From assembly GCA_027484165.1 (NCBI GenBank), contig JAIXWH010000015.1, positions 1 through 43,237 on the forward strand: a stretch of DNA of 43,237 bases, read 5' to 3'. The notes beneath the pieces were generated by a model. It saw only the letters and a program-made list of their open reading frames with translations, did not search any database and was not told the origin of the DNA. This DNA is from Chitinophagaceae bacterium. GTDB lineage: Bacteria; Bacteroidota; Bacteroidia; Chitinophagales; Chitinophagaceae. This document shows positions 27,205-34,790 of the stretch, piece after piece. Position numbers and translations under genes: made by a program. The number at the start of each line of letters is the position of its first letter. Position 1 is the first letter of the stretch.

Positions 27205-27212
27205 CAAATCTA
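27205..27212 (-). promoter_or_regulatory. -7 box TAGATTTG of the Lrp-type regulator
   Basis: A perfect TAnnTTTG box on the minus strand, 19 nt before the regulator's ATG. Confidence 0.6.
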
Positions 27213-27273
27213 ATGTTTTTTATACTTTTATCCTATTTTTTATTATTTATATAGAATAACCATCTTTTTAAAT

Positions 27274-27281
27274 TAATTTTG
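27274..27281 (+). promoter_or_regulatory. -7 box TAATTTTG of ahcY
   Basis: A perfect TAnnTTTG box 18 nt before the ahcY ATG at 27300. A TTG inside this box (27279) opens a longer frame, but it would overlap the promoter. Confidence 0.6.
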
Positions 27282-27299
27282 AATCTTAAAACAAATTAT

Positions 27300-28625
27300 A
27301 TGTCAAACACATTAAGTTCAATTGATTTTTCCTTGAAACACAAGGTAAAAGACATGAGCCTCGCAGAATGGGGCCGTAAAGAAATCAGATTAGCAGAAGC
27401 TGAAATGCCAGGATTGATGAGTCTCCGCAAAGAATTTGGAGCAAGTCAGCCACTTAAAGGCGCAAGAATTGCGGGATGCTTACACATGACCATTCAAACA
27501 GCCGTATTAATTGAAACCTTAGTTGCACTTGGCGCTGAAGTAAAATGGAGCAGCTGTAATATCTTCTCTACTCAAGATCAAGCTGCTGCTGCAATAGCTG
27601 CTGCTGGTATTGGAGTATTTGCATGGAAAGGACAATCTATCGAAGAAGCAGATTGGTGCATCGAGCAAACGTTATTCTTCGGAAGTTCTGATAAACCTTT
27701 AAACATGATTTTGGATGACGGAGGAGATTTAACTAATATCGTTTTTGACAAATACCCTGAATTGATTCCTCATATTAAAGGATTAAGTGAAGAAACAACA
27801 ACTGGTGTTCATCGCTTATACGAGCGGATGGCAAATGGTACATTACCAATCCCTGCTATAAACGTTAATGATTCAGTTACTAAATCAAAATTTGATAACA
27901 AATATGGTTGTCAGGAATCATTGGTTGATGCTATTCGCAGAGCTACTGATGTAATGATGGCTGGTAAAGTTGCTGTTGTTGGTGGTTATGGAGATGTGGG
28001 CAAAGGATCTGCATTAAGTTTACGTGGAGCTGGCGCTCGTGTAATCGTTACCGAAATTGACCCTATTTGTGCATTACAAGCAGCAATGGACGGATTTGAA
28101 GTTAAAAAAATGATTGATGCAGTAAAAGAAGCTGATATCGTTGTTACTGCTAGTGGTTGCAGAGATTTGATTACTGAAAACCATTTCAGATCAATGAAAG
28201 ACAAAGCTATTGTTTGTAACATCGGTCACTTTGATATCGAAATTGATATGGCTTGGCTGAATGACAACTATGGCAATACAAAAAATACCATCAAGCCTCA
28301 AGTTGACATGTATACTATCGAAGGAAAAGATGTAATTGTATTAGCTGAAGGCCGTTTAGTTAATTTAGGTTGTGCAACTGGACACCCCAGCTTTGTAATG
28401 AGTAATTCATTCACAAATCAAACTCTAGCTCAGATTGAACTTTGGACTAATACTGACAAGTACGAAAACAAAGTTTATGTTTTACCTAAGCATCTTGATG
28501 AGAAAGTAGCTCGTTTACACTTAGCTAAAATTGGAGTTGAATTAGATATATTAACCAATGATCAATCTGAATATTTAGGGATTCCTAAAGAAGGCCCTTA
28601 TAAAACAGACATGTATCGTTATTAA
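27300..28625 (+). CDS. ahcY: adenosylhomocysteinase
   Basis: S-adenosyl-L-homocysteine hydrolase, 441 residues, which reversibly splits S-adenosylhomocysteine into adenosine and homocysteine and so relieves product inhibition of methyltransferases. Visible are '[19 protein letters not shown]' (substrate domain), '[16 protein letters not shown]', 'DDGGDLT', the NAD-binding glycine loop '[13 protein letters not shown]', '[11 protein letters not shown]', '[20 protein letters not shown]' and the C-terminal '[10 protein letters not shown]', whose Lys-Tyr tail completes the NAD site of the neighbouring subunit. I chose the ATG at 27300 over the TTG at 27279, which lies in the -7 box. A strong terminator follows. 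Confidence 0.97.
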   Translation: MSNTLSSIDFSLKHKVKDMSLAEWGRKEIRLAEAEMPGLMSLRKEFGASQPLKGARIAGCLHMTIQTAVLIETLVALGAEVKWSSCNIFSTQDQAAAAIAAAGIGVFAWKGQSIEEADWCIEQTLFFGSSDKPLNMILDDGGDLTNIVFDKYPELIPHIKGLSEETTTGVHRLYERMANGTLPIPAINVNDSVTKSKFDNKYGCQESLVDAIRRATDVMMAGKVAVVGGYGDVGKGSALSLRGAGARVIVTEIDPICALQAAMDGFEVKKMIDAVKEADIVVTASGCRDLITENHFRSMKDKAIVCNIGHFDIEIDMAWLNDNYGNTKNTIKPQVDMYTIEGKDVIVLAEGRLVNLGCATGHPSFVMSNSFTNQTLAQIELWTNTDKYENKVYVLPKHLDEKVARLHLAKIGVELDILTNDQSEYLGIPKEGPYKTDMYRY

Positions 28626-28648
28626 TACAGATTTCAAATCTATAATAC

Positions 28649-28680
28649 AATACCCTCTTTTTAGAGGGTATTATTTTTTA
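28649..28680 (+). terminator. terminator of ahcY
   Basis: Stem AATACCCTC (28649-28657) pairs with GAGGGTATT (28664-28672), followed by ATTTTTTAATTTT, 23 nt after the stop codon. Confidence 0.9.
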
Positions 28681-28703
28681 ATTTTGTTTTATAAAATACA
28701 AAT

Positions 28704-29354
28704 TTGTACATCAACATTCATACACATCAAGCTCCTAGTATCAGCCATGATACCAATTGGAGCCTATTCAACATCCATAAGAATTTTAATACTTTCAACT
28801 CCCTATCTTATTATTCAATGGGCATTCACCCTTGGTATATAAAAAACGAACCCATATCAGAGGAGATCATCGAATTGAAAATGAATAGCACAAAACAAAA
28901 CATACTTGCTATTGGCGAATGTGGATTGGACAGGTTTTGTGAAACACCTTATAAACTTCAACAAGAGATTTTCAAACAACAAATTATTTGGGCAAATGAA
29001 ATTGCAAAACCATTAATCATTCATAGTGTAAGAACTTATGACGATGTTTTGCAAACACTTAAAGACAACAAAAATATCATGCCTGTAATTTTTCATGGAT
29101 TCAATAAGAATAAAATTATCGCTCAAAAAATAATAGCATCTGGTCACTATATATCATTCGGAAAAGATTTAAGTAAATCTGAATTAGAAACAGTAATTGC
29201 ATCAGTACCTCTGGACAAAATTTTTCTTGAAACGGATGAGAGTGATTTGCCCATAGAATTTATTTATAAAGAATTTTCTAGAATTAGAAACATACCCCTA
29301 TCTCAGTTAATTTTGCAAACAAACAAGAATTTAAAAACAGTTTTTAAAATTTGA
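28704..29354 (+). CDS. TatD family metal-dependent hydrolase
   Basis: A 216-residue TIM-barrel hydrolase of the TatD family, whose characterised members are metal-dependent 3'-5' DNA exonucleases. The metal ligands are in place: H-x-H as 'NIHTH' (residues 4-8), Glu in 'AIGECGLD', His in 'LIIHSV', His in 'VIFHGF' and Asp in 'FLETDESDLP'. It is shorter than the usual ~260. The start must be TTG at 28704, because an in-frame TAA lies at 28692-28694 and the essential HTH motif begins at residue 6. It probably shares a transcript with tcdA, whose ATG is 4 nt past this stop codon. Confidence 0.88.
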   Translation: MYINIHTHQAPSISHDTNWSLFNIHKNFNTFNSLSYYSMGIHPWYIKNEPISEEIIELKMNSTKQNILAIGECGLDRFCETPYKLQQEIFKQQIIWANEIAKPLIIHSVRTYDDVLQTLKDNKNIMPVIFHGFNKNKIIAQKIIASGHYISFGKDLSKSELETVIASVPLDKIFLETDESDLPIEFIYKEFSRIRNIPLSQLILQTNKNLKTVFKI

Positions 29355-29358
29355 TAAA

Positions 29359-30084
29359 ATGATGGAAGATTTCTCTTGGTTGGGCAGAACTACCCTACTT
29401 ATTGGTGATGAAAAAGTAAAACATTTATCTAACAAACATGTAATGGTTGTTGGAATGGGTGGCGTTGGATCTTTTGCCGCAGAATTTATTTGTAGAAGCG
29501 GTATTGGTAAAATGACGATTATTGACGGTGATTTTGTTGATCCCACAAATAGAAACAGACAACTTCCAGCACTTGCTATAAATCATGGCGTTTCAAAAGC
29601 CGACATCATGGCTGAAAGACTAAAAGCAATTAACCCAGAATTAGAGTTGAATGTGATAAAAGAATTTGTAAACCCTGAAATGGTTGAAGAAGTTCTGAAG
29701 CTCAATCCTGATTATATCATTGATGCAATCGACAGTATCACTCCAAAAGTCACATTTCTTAAACTCGCTTACGAAAAAAATATACCAACGGTAAGCAGTA
29801 TGGGTGCAGGCGCAAAATTAGACCCAACTCAATTAAAAGTGGTGGACATATCAAAAACAATCATCTGTCCTTTTGCGCAACAAGTAAGAAAAGTTTTAAA
29901 ACAACATAAAATTTACAAAGGCATCAAAGCTGTTTTTTCAACAGAGATGCCGATCAAAGAAAGCTTAATGATGACTGATGGAAAGAATTATAAAAAATCA
30001 GCTTATGGAACAATATCCTATTTACCAGCAACATTTGGAGCCGTAACTGCTTCTGTTGTTATCAGAGATTTAATCAGTGAATAA
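29359..30084 (+). CDS. tcdA: tRNA threonylcarbamoyladenosine dehydratase
   Basis: A 241-residue ThiF/HesA-type adenylating enzyme. TcdA uses ATP to convert t6A37 of ANN-decoding tRNAs to cyclic ct6A. It shows 'SWLGRTTLLIGDEKVKHLSN' (5-24), the nucleotide-binding loop 'VVGMGGVGSFAAE' (29-41), 'IIDGDFVDPTNRNRQLPA', 'DAIDSITPKVTFL' and 'SSMGAGAKLDPTQL', the typical CsdL/TcdA set and length. Other E1-like enzymes (MoeB, ThiF) are less likely given the MGAGAKLDPT motif. ATG codons at 29359 and 29362 are equivalent starts. It lies 4 nt after tatD. Confidence 0.9.
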   Translation: MMEDFSWLGRTTLLIGDEKVKHLSNKHVMVVGMGGVGSFAAEFICRSGIGKMTIIDGDFVDPTNRNRQLPALAINHGVSKADIMAERLKAINPELELNVIKEFVNPEMVEEVLKLNPDYIIDAIDSITPKVTFLKLAYEKNIPTVSSMGAGAKLDPTQLKVVDISKTIICPFAQQVRKVLKQHKIYKGIKAVFSTEMPIKESLMMTDGKNYKKSAYGTISYLPATFGAVTASVVIRDLISE

Positions 30085-30096
30085 AAAAAGCGGGCA

Positions 30097-30104
30097 TATC
30101 TTTG
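30097..30104 (+). promoter_or_regulatory. -7 box TATCTTTG of pdxJ
   Basis: A perfect TAnnTTTG box in the 36-nt tcdA-pdxJ gap, 16 nt before the ATG at 30121. Confidence 0.65.
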
Positions 30105-30120
30105 TGAACTTAAATAAATT

Positions 30121-30837
30121 ATGACCAAGTTATCTGTAAATATCAATAAAATTGCTACCCTCAGAAATTCAAGAGGAGGGAACAACCCAAATCTTATTAA
30201 ATGTGCAATGGATATTGAAAGGTTTGGTGCAGATGGCATTACTGTTCACCCCAGACCAGATGAAAGACACATCAAATATTCAGATGTAATGGAGTTGAAA
30301 AAAATATTGACAACTGAATTTAATATCGAAGGAAATCCAACTGAAGAAAAATTTGTAAAGCTAGTTATTGACAACCAACCTACACAAGTTACTTTGGTGC
30401 CTGATACAACTGAACAAATTACCAGTAATCAAGGATGGAACACTATTGAACATTTAGACTACTTAAAAAATATCATTTCGCTTTTCAAATCAAAAGGAAT
30501 TCGTGTTTCTATTTTTGTTGATCCTGTTATTGAGATGATTGAAGGAGCAAAAAAAACTGGCACCGACAGAATTGAGCTTTACACAGAATCATACGCTAAA
30601 GCATTTCCAATTGACAAAAAAAAAGCAATCGAACCCTTTATCCATGCAGCAAAAAAAGCGAATGAGTTACAGTTAGGCATAAACGCAGGACACGATTTGG
30701 ACTTAAACAATCTTACTTACTTCGCTAATATGATTCCAGAGCTAAAAGAAGTTTCTATTGGGCATGCGCTAATTAGTGATGCAATATATTTTGGATTGGA
30801 GAATACAGTCCAATTATACAAACGTCAGTTGAAATAG
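30121..30837 (+). CDS. pdxJ: pyridoxine 5'-phosphate synthase
   Basis: A 238-residue TIM-barrel enzyme that condenses 1-deoxyxylulose-5-phosphate with 3-amino-1-hydroxyacetone phosphate to pyridoxine 5'-phosphate in DXP-dependent vitamin B6 synthesis. The family pattern is clear: 'LSVNINKIATLRNSRGG' (4-20), 'GADGITVHPRPDERHI' (36-51), 'NIEGNPTEEF'-like segment, 'VTLVPDTTEQITSNQGW', 'VSIFVDP', 'ELYTESYA' and 'INAGHDLDLNNL', with 'EVSIGHALISDA' near the end. It has its own -7 box. It converges on the TlpA-fusion gene across a GC-rich 120-nt gap. Confidence 0.96.
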   Translation: MTKLSVNINKIATLRNSRGGNNPNLIKCAMDIERFGADGITVHPRPDERHIKYSDVMELKKILTTEFNIEGNPTEEKFVKLVIDNQPTQVTLVPDTTEQITSNQGWNTIEHLDYLKNIISLFKSKGIRVSIFVDPVIEMIEGAKKTGTDRIELYTESYAKAFPIDKKKAIEPFIHAAKKANELQLGINAGHDLDLNNLTYFANMIPELKEVSIGHALISDAIYFGLENTVQLYKRQLK

Positions 30838-30849
30838 ATTTTAAATTCA

Positions 30850-30930
30850 TTAGTCAAATACTAATCCTGTTCTGTACGAACAGTAGTGAGAGACAAGCGG
30901 GAAGGTGTCAACCGGCTATAAACAGGCGGT
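30850..30930. other. GC-rich structured island of unknown nature
   Basis: In the 120-nt gap between pdxJ and the convergent TlpA gene, 30867-30930 is about 52% G+C in a much more AT-rich region. Adjacent helices: TTAGT/ACTAA (30850-30854/30860-30864), CTGTTC/GAACAG (30867-30872/30878-30883, loop TGTAC), GACA/TGTC (30892-30895/30906-30909) and ACCG/CGGT (30911-30914/30927-30930). There is no T-tract, so it is not a normal terminator. It may be a structured RNA or the relic of one. Confidence 0.35.
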
Positions 30931-30957
30931 AAAATAATATCGAAGGGATAAGTTTAA

Positions 30958-31695
30958 TTATTTAATTACACTTTCCAATTTTGAATCCAAATCCGGACCT
31001 CTCAAATTCTTACCAATAATGACTCCATTTGGATCAATTAAAAAGTTTTGGGGGATACTATTAATTCCGAATTTTTGAGCAACAGCATTTGTCCAACCCT
31101 TTAAATCACTTACATGAGTCCAAGTCAGTCCGTCACTATTAATGGCTTGTATCCATGGATCTTTAGATTTGTCTAATGAAATACCTAACACTGTAAAATT
31201 CTTACTGCTGTATTTTTTGTAAGCATTTACTACGTTTGGATTTTCACCGCGACAGGGGCCACACCAGCTCGCCCAGAAATCTATCAAAACATATTTTCCT
31301 CTGAATGACTTTATATTAATTGGTTTGCCATCAACATCATTTTGCTCAAAATCAGGTATCACTGTACCAATATCTCCAATTTTAGGTTCCTGAGCCTTTT
31401 TTTGACTTAATTCCTGAAACTTCTGTTGAATAACCATGCCTGCTTGTTCATTGGATATCAACTTCGGATTTCCTTTAAATGCATCATTGAATGCTTGCGA
31501 CAAAGCATCTAAATTTAAATCCTTAACCCCTTGGTTTGACAATTGAGTTGAAATATCGATACCAATAGCATAACTAAAACTATCTAACCCATTTTTTAGC
31601 TCTAATGATTTTAAATTATTTTGGGTTGATTTATTTTGCTTTTGTGCAAAAGCGAGTACAGGAATGAAACAAACTGCAATCAGAATTCTTTTCAT
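30958..31695 (-). CDS. TlpA-like thiol-disulfide oxidoreductase fused to FKBP N-terminal domain
   Basis: A 245-residue exported protein. A signal peptide (1-18, ...VLAFAQ) is followed by an alpha-helical segment (about 37-100: 'DSFSYAIGIDISTQL', 'LSQAFNDAFKGNPKLISNEQ') that matches the dimerisation domain found N-terminal to FkpA/Mip-type FKBP prolyl isomerases. The isomerase domain is replaced by a TlpA/ResA-type thioredoxin fold (about 108-245) with active site W144-C-G-P-C148 and cis-proline P215 in 'INSIPQNFLID'. It is presumably a periplasmic disulfide reductase or isomerase, made dimeric by the helical domain. The domain swap is seen directly; the role is inferred. Confidence 0.88.
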   Translation of the reverse strand: MKRILIAVCFIPVLAFAQKQNKSTQNNLKSLELKNGLDSFSYAIGIDISTQLSNQGVKDLNLDALSQAFNDAFKGNPKLISNEQAGMVIQQKFQELSQKKAQEPKIGDIGTVIPDFEQNDVDGKPINIKSFRGKYVLIDFWASWCGPCRGENPNVVNAYKKYSSKNFTVLGISLDKSKDPWIQAINSDGLTWTHVSDLKGWTNAVAQKFGINSIPQNFLIDPNGVIIGKNLRGPDLDSKLESVIK

Positions 31696-31772
31696 ATTTA
31701 TTACTTTAGAAAATTATGAAGTTAAAGTTAATCATTATTGACAATAATATTAAATTTAAGGAATCAAATACG

Positions 31773-32345
31773 CTATATGTGAAGCCAATTAGCTAACATT
31801 ATTTCCCCTTTTGGTGTCAAAATACTTTCAGGATGAAACTGCAATCCATTTAGATCATAGCTTTTGTGTCGAAGTCCCATTATGTTCCCCCAATCATCAA
31901 CACCTGTGATAGATAAACAATCAGGAAATCCATCTTTCGAAACTACCCAACTATGATATCTTCCAACCTTCTCAATTTCAGACAGCCCTTCAAATATTGG
32001 GTTTTCTCTTTCTAAAATATTAAACTGAGTTGCCACGCCATGAAAAACTGCATCTAAATTCTTTAGCTTAGCACCAAAAAACTCACCTAGAGCTTGATGT
32101 CCTAAACATATACCTAAAATTGATTTAGATGAAGCGTATTCCTGAATCACACTTTTTAGCATCCCTGCTTCATCTGGGAGACCTGGTCCTGGAGAGAGAA
32201 TAATTTTATCATACTCTACTATCTTTTCCAGCGTCCATTCGTCGTTTTTACACACGGCTATTTTAGTGTGAAGAATTTTCTCCACCATGTGCACCAAATT
32301 ATATGTAAATGAATCGTAATTATCGAAAACTAAAATTCTCGTCAT
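31773..32345 (-). CDS. glutamine amidotransferase, anthranilate/aminodeoxychorismate synthase component II
   Basis: A 190-residue class I glutamine amidotransferase that supplies ammonia to a chorismate-using partner (TrpE or PabB). It has 'VFDNYDSFTYNLVHMVE' (6-22), the oxyanion 'ILSPGPGLPDEAG' (49-61), the nucleophile C80 in 'GICLGHQALGEF', and H171-x-E173 in 'LQFHPES'. TrpG and PabA cannot be separated by sequence here, and no trp or pab partner is nearby; one subunit may serve both pathways. The 56-nt gap upstream contains a terminator-like hairpin whose T-run ends just before the start codon. Confidence 0.92.
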   Translation of the reverse strand: MTRILVFDNYDSFTYNLVHMVEKILHTKIAVCKNDEWTLEKIVEYDKIILSPGPGLPDEAGMLKSVIQEYASSKSILGICLGHQALGEFFGAKLKNLDAVFHGVATQFNILERENPIFEGLSEIEKVGRYHSWVVSKDGFPDCLSITGVDDWGNIMGLRHKSYDLNGLQFHPESILTPKGEIMLANWLHI

Positions 32346-32379
32346 AATAAAAATAAAAAAGACGGAAATAATCCGTCTT
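32346..32379 (-). terminator. terminator after the transaldolase gene, possible attenuator of the amidotransferase
   Basis: An 8-bp perfect stem AAGACGGA/TCCGTCTT (32359-32366 with 32372-32379) is followed on the minus strand by TTTTTTATTTTTATT running straight into the ATG at 32345. A TAATTTTC box-like sequence lies just upstream of the stem, so the hairpin may sit inside the amidotransferase leader. Confidence 0.75.
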
Positions 32380-32401
32380 GAAAATTAGTTTATTTGATTA
32401 A

Positions 32402-33055
32402 TTAAGCAAACTTTTTTGCATCTTCCAAAAACTTCGCCAAACCAATATCTGTAAGTGGATGCTTTAACAATCCTAAGATTGAATCCAATGGACAAGTGCA
32501 AACGTCTGCTCCTGCTTCTGCACACTTAATAATGTGATTTGGATTACGAATAGAAGCTGCTAATATTTCTGTCTTAAATCCCTGAATACTGAATATTTGA
32601 CGCATTTGATGAATCAAATCCATTCCATCCCAACCACTGTCATCTACTCTACCTATAAATGGCGAAACGTACGTAGCTCCTGCTTTTGCAGCAAGTATTG
32701 CCTGACCTGATGAAAATACTAAAGTACAATTGGTTCTGATTCCATTTTGAGTAAACCATTTTATAGCTTTGATGCCATCTTTAATCATTGGCACTTTAAC
32801 TACGATATTTTTATGAATAGCCACTAACTTTTTACCTTCTTCAATAATACCTTCAAAATCAGTTGAAATTACTTCTGCACTGATATCACCATCTACCATT
32901 TCGCAAATAGTTTTGTAGTGCTGCATTACTGCTACTTCACCTTTTATCCCTTCTTTAGCCATTAACGACGGATTGGTTGTAACGCCATCCAAAATACCTA
33001 ATTCATTAGCTTCTTTTATTTGAGCAAGGTTTGCAGTATCGATAAAAAATTTCAT
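32402..33055 (-). CDS. tal: transaldolase (TalC/FSA-type small transaldolase)
   Basis: A 217-residue member of the small transaldolase / fructose-6-phosphate aldolase family. The Schiff-base lysine is K87 in 'NIVVKVPM'. Two positions separate the activities in characterised members: FSA has Gln in the strand before 'ATTAEG' and Tyr in 'YIGR'. Here they are E61 ('DISAEVISTDFEG') and F133 ('SPFIGRVDDSG'), the transaldolase pattern, so sedoheptulose-7-phosphate + glyceraldehyde-3-phosphate exchange in the non-oxidative pentose phosphate pathway is the likely reaction. 'DGVTTNPSL' (23-31) is intact. Promoter TTTG-N19-TACTTTTG lies at 33085-33115. Confidence 0.93.
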   Translation of the reverse strand: MKFFIDTANLAQIKEANELGILDGVTTNPSLMAKEGIKGEVAVMQHYKTICEMVDGDISAEVISTDFEGIIEEGKKLVAIHKNIVVKVPMIKDGIKAIKWFTQNGIRTNCTLVFSSGQAILAAKAGATYVSPFIGRVDDSGWDGMDLIHQMRQIFSIQGFKTEILAASIRNPNHIIKCAEAGADVCTCPLDSILGLLKHPLTDIGLAKFLEDAKKFA

Positions 33056-33084
33056 GATGTTATATTAATTCAACAGTTAAAAAT

Positions 33085-33115
33085 CAAAAGTAAAAAGTAA
33101 AAAGTAAAATTCAAA
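33085..33115 (-). promoter_or_regulatory. promoter of the transaldolase gene
   Basis: On the minus strand TTTG (33112-33115), a 19-nt spacer and TACTTTTG (33085-33092). The spacer and -7 box are built from tandem TACTTTT heptamers, so unit-number changes would alter promoter spacing. Confidence 0.65.
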
Positions 33116-33168
33116 AATTTATATAAGAAACAGAATAAGTTTATTATTTTAATTTTAGAATCTTTATT

Positions 33169-33272
33169 AAAAAAAAATGGCAAGTTACTTACATCGCACC
33201 GCTCAACCATCTACCCTTGCTATCTTCCGATCCTGGGGGAATTCAACAGGAGCTGGTCGTATAAGACTTGCC
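33169..33272 (-). ncRNA. ffs: signal recognition particle RNA (small bacterial SRP RNA)
   Basis: A ~94-nt RNA on the minus strand (mature part 33179-33272). Its ends pair perfectly, GGCAAGT with ACTTGCC. The conserved SRP domain IV is plain: 'CCAGGATCGGAAGATAGCAAGG' in two parts, with the GGAA tetraloop and the asymmetric loop side 'AGCAAGG', the Ffh-binding surface. The 3' flank 'GGTGCGATGTAAGTAACTTGCC' matches the bacterial pattern. A run of nine T (33169-33177 on the plus strand as A) provides termination. It scaffolds Ffh/FtsY for co-translational targeting. It lies between the transaldolase and T9SS plug genes on the same strand. Confidence 0.93.
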
Positions 33273-33276
33273 GTTG

Positions 33277-33306
33277 CAAATATAGGGGTTTTGTTTAAAG
33301 GTTCAA
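33277..33306 (-). promoter_or_regulatory. promoter of SRP RNA
   Basis: TTG (33304-33306 on the minus strand), a 19-nt spacer, and TATATTTG (33277-33284) lie 4 nt before the GGCAAGT 5' end, placing +1 at the mature end. The -33 element sits inside the low-complexity repeat copy B. Confidence 0.75.
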
Positions 33307-33435
33307 TAAGTTTGGAAGGTTTGAAATGTTCAAAAGGTTGAATTTGTTTAAAGGGTTTAATTTTCGTCAAAAAACTCCAATCAATCAATCAACCAATCAA
33401 TCAATCAACCAATCAACCAATCAACCAATCAACCA
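33289..33435. repeat. low-complexity repeat element, copy B
   Basis: A mosaic of GGTTNAA/GGTTTGAA units (33290-33360) followed by AATCAATC/AATCAACC octamer repeats (about 33378-33433) and a run of eight C (33436-33443) that reaches the stop codon of the plug gene. It is related in composition and unit pattern to copies at 26494-26640 and 43112-43237. Confidence 0.6.
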
Positions 33436-33442
33436 CCCCCCC

Positions 33443-34744
33443 CTAATTCACCATTGGTCTTGCAACTGCCGTTTTTCTTGAATTGATTGTGGACACTCCT
33501 ATCAATTGATCATTTCTGTCGGTAAAAGATTTGTAATAAACCAAGATGGTATAATCATTTTCTGTTTCCCAATAATTACCTTCTAAATCTGTTTTTAGAG
33601 ATGGGTCATTTTTATCTGCAAGAATGTAAGTGTAGTTATAATATCCCTGTTTTAAAAAAGCACTTCCTTCATACCTTTCTTTTTCACTATTGTAAGTCAT
33701 TTTCCATTGATCCGTAAGATTGTATCCTGAAAAGGCTCCTGCTATGTAAATATCCTTATTATGATAGGGTATCCCATCAGGAGGAGAAAAATTGAAATTG
33801 AATTTCGCATAATCGGCCTGCCAAAATGGATTAATGCTTTCATAAGTAGAAATATTATATGAACCATTATAATCAGGAAAGTAGATATACTGTTGAGTAG
33901 TTCTGTCTATGTCATTCTTTAGGTTAAATTCTGCGATATTATCATTATAAACTCCATTATCAACTCTGTCGCCATAGAGTCTGAAACTTCTGATATCCAG
34001 CCATCGCCATTCTTTCCCACCCGGAAAGACTCCAATATTTTCGCTATTGTACTCTAACATATTTCCCCTTACATATGTTGGAGCTATATCTCTTTGAGCA
34101 TTATCCCACCTATTATTTTGTAAAATCACAACCTTAAATTGCTGAGCAGCACTAAAGGTATTGTTAACCTTATTATTAACTGTAAAGCGTAAACGCTGAT
34201 GGGTGTAAAATAATTGAGTAGAAAAAGGCTGTACCACCTCAGAACTGATTATAGCTTTTTGCTGAACAACAAGCATTTGTTTAGTAAAAACAACTTTGGA
34301 AGTATCCCCATCCAAATATACTTTCAATAAATAGTTCCCGGATTTTACTGGATAACCATCTTGTCCGGGAAGAAAAGCCTGATAATGAGTGTATTTTTTA
34401 TATGCCAAAGTAGAAAACCTGTATGTTGTTATTCTGTTTTGAATAAACCCCTTAATAAAATCAAAAGAATTTAAAGACGAAGGTTTCCAATTATAATCAC
34501 AAAGTACGAATGTGTAATAATAATTTTTAAATCCTCCATCCAAATCGTCAAAATTCAGTTCAAGTTTATTTGGATTATCGATATTGTAAACTGGAATGCC
34601 CTGCTGATTTCCATATTGAAACAACTGAATCGTTTTTATATTGGATCTGTATATTTTTTCTACATTTTGAGCGTACAAATTTTGCAATGAGATTAATATT
34701 GCAATAAAAAAGTTGGCCTTAGTTAGTTTCGAAACAAAATTCAT
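33443..34744 (-). CDS. type IX secretion system plug protein (DUF5103)
   Basis: A 433-residue exported protein of the DUF5103 family, identified in Flavobacterium as the Plug that occupies the SprA translocon. The start is the ATG at 34744, giving a signal peptide MNFVSKL...ISLQNLYAQ (about 1-26). The frame stays open further upstream, but that would overlap the divergent permease gene and bury the signal peptide. Features are 'IKTIQLFQYGNQQGIPVYNI' early, 'YYYTFVLCDYNWKPSSL', 'VFPGGKEWRWLDIRSFRLYG', 'IYIAGAFSGY' and 'GYYNYTYILADKN' near the end, an E-set/beta-sandwich layout. It links to the T9SS cargo encoded at 9390-21905. Confidence 0.9.
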   Translation of the reverse strand: MNFVSKLTKANFFIAILISLQNLYAQNVEKIYRSNIKTIQLFQYGNQQGIPVYNIDNPNKLELNFDDLDGGFKNYYYTFVLCDYNWKPSSLNSFDFIKGFIQNRITTYRFSTLAYKKYTHYQAFLPGQDGYPVKSGNYLLKVYLDGDTSKVVFTKQMLVVQQKAIISSEVVQPFSTQLFYTHQRLRFTVNNKVNNTFSAAQQFKVVILQNNRWDNAQRDIAPTYVRGNMLEYNSENIGVFPGGKEWRWLDIRSFRLYGDRVDNGVYNDNIAEFNLKNDIDRTTQQYIYFPDYNGSYNISTYESINPFWQADYAKFNFNFSPPDGIPYHNKDIYIAGAFSGYNLTDQWKMTYNSEKERYEGSAFLKQGYYNYTYILADKNDPSLKTDLEGNYWETENDYTILVYYKSFTDRNDQLIGVSTINSRKTAVARPMVN

Positions 34745-34762
34745 ATAATAACAAACTTGAAT

Positions 34763-34770
34763 TACTTTTG
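34763..34770 (+). promoter_or_regulatory. -7 box TACTTTTG of the FtsX-like gene
   Basis: A perfect TAnnTTTG box in the 46-nt divergent gap, 20 nt before the TTG start at 34791. A minus-strand variant TATCTTTC (34770-34777) for the plug gene abuts it. Confidence 0.55.
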
Positions 34771-34790
34771 AAAGATAATAAAAAAGAAGA

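Noticed and set aside
27279-27299. TTG start adding seven residues to ahcY
   Set aside because: The codon lies inside the -7 box, and the ATG at 27300 fits the family.
30860-30950. Group II intron domain V/VI remnant
   Set aside because: A GTGAGAG-like string is suggestive, but the domain V triad and its GAAA-capped helix are not recognisable; kept only as an unassigned structured island.
33203-33388. 61-codon minus-strand frame
   Set aside because: It covers the SRP RNA and repeat copy B.
33378-33433. CRISPR-like array
   Set aside because: The units are 4-8 nt with no unique spacers; it is a microsatellite.
33436-33443. Run of eight C as a phase-variation tract in the T9SS plug gene
   Set aside because: Only the last C lies in the gene, as part of the stop codon; slippage would not alter the protein meaningfully.
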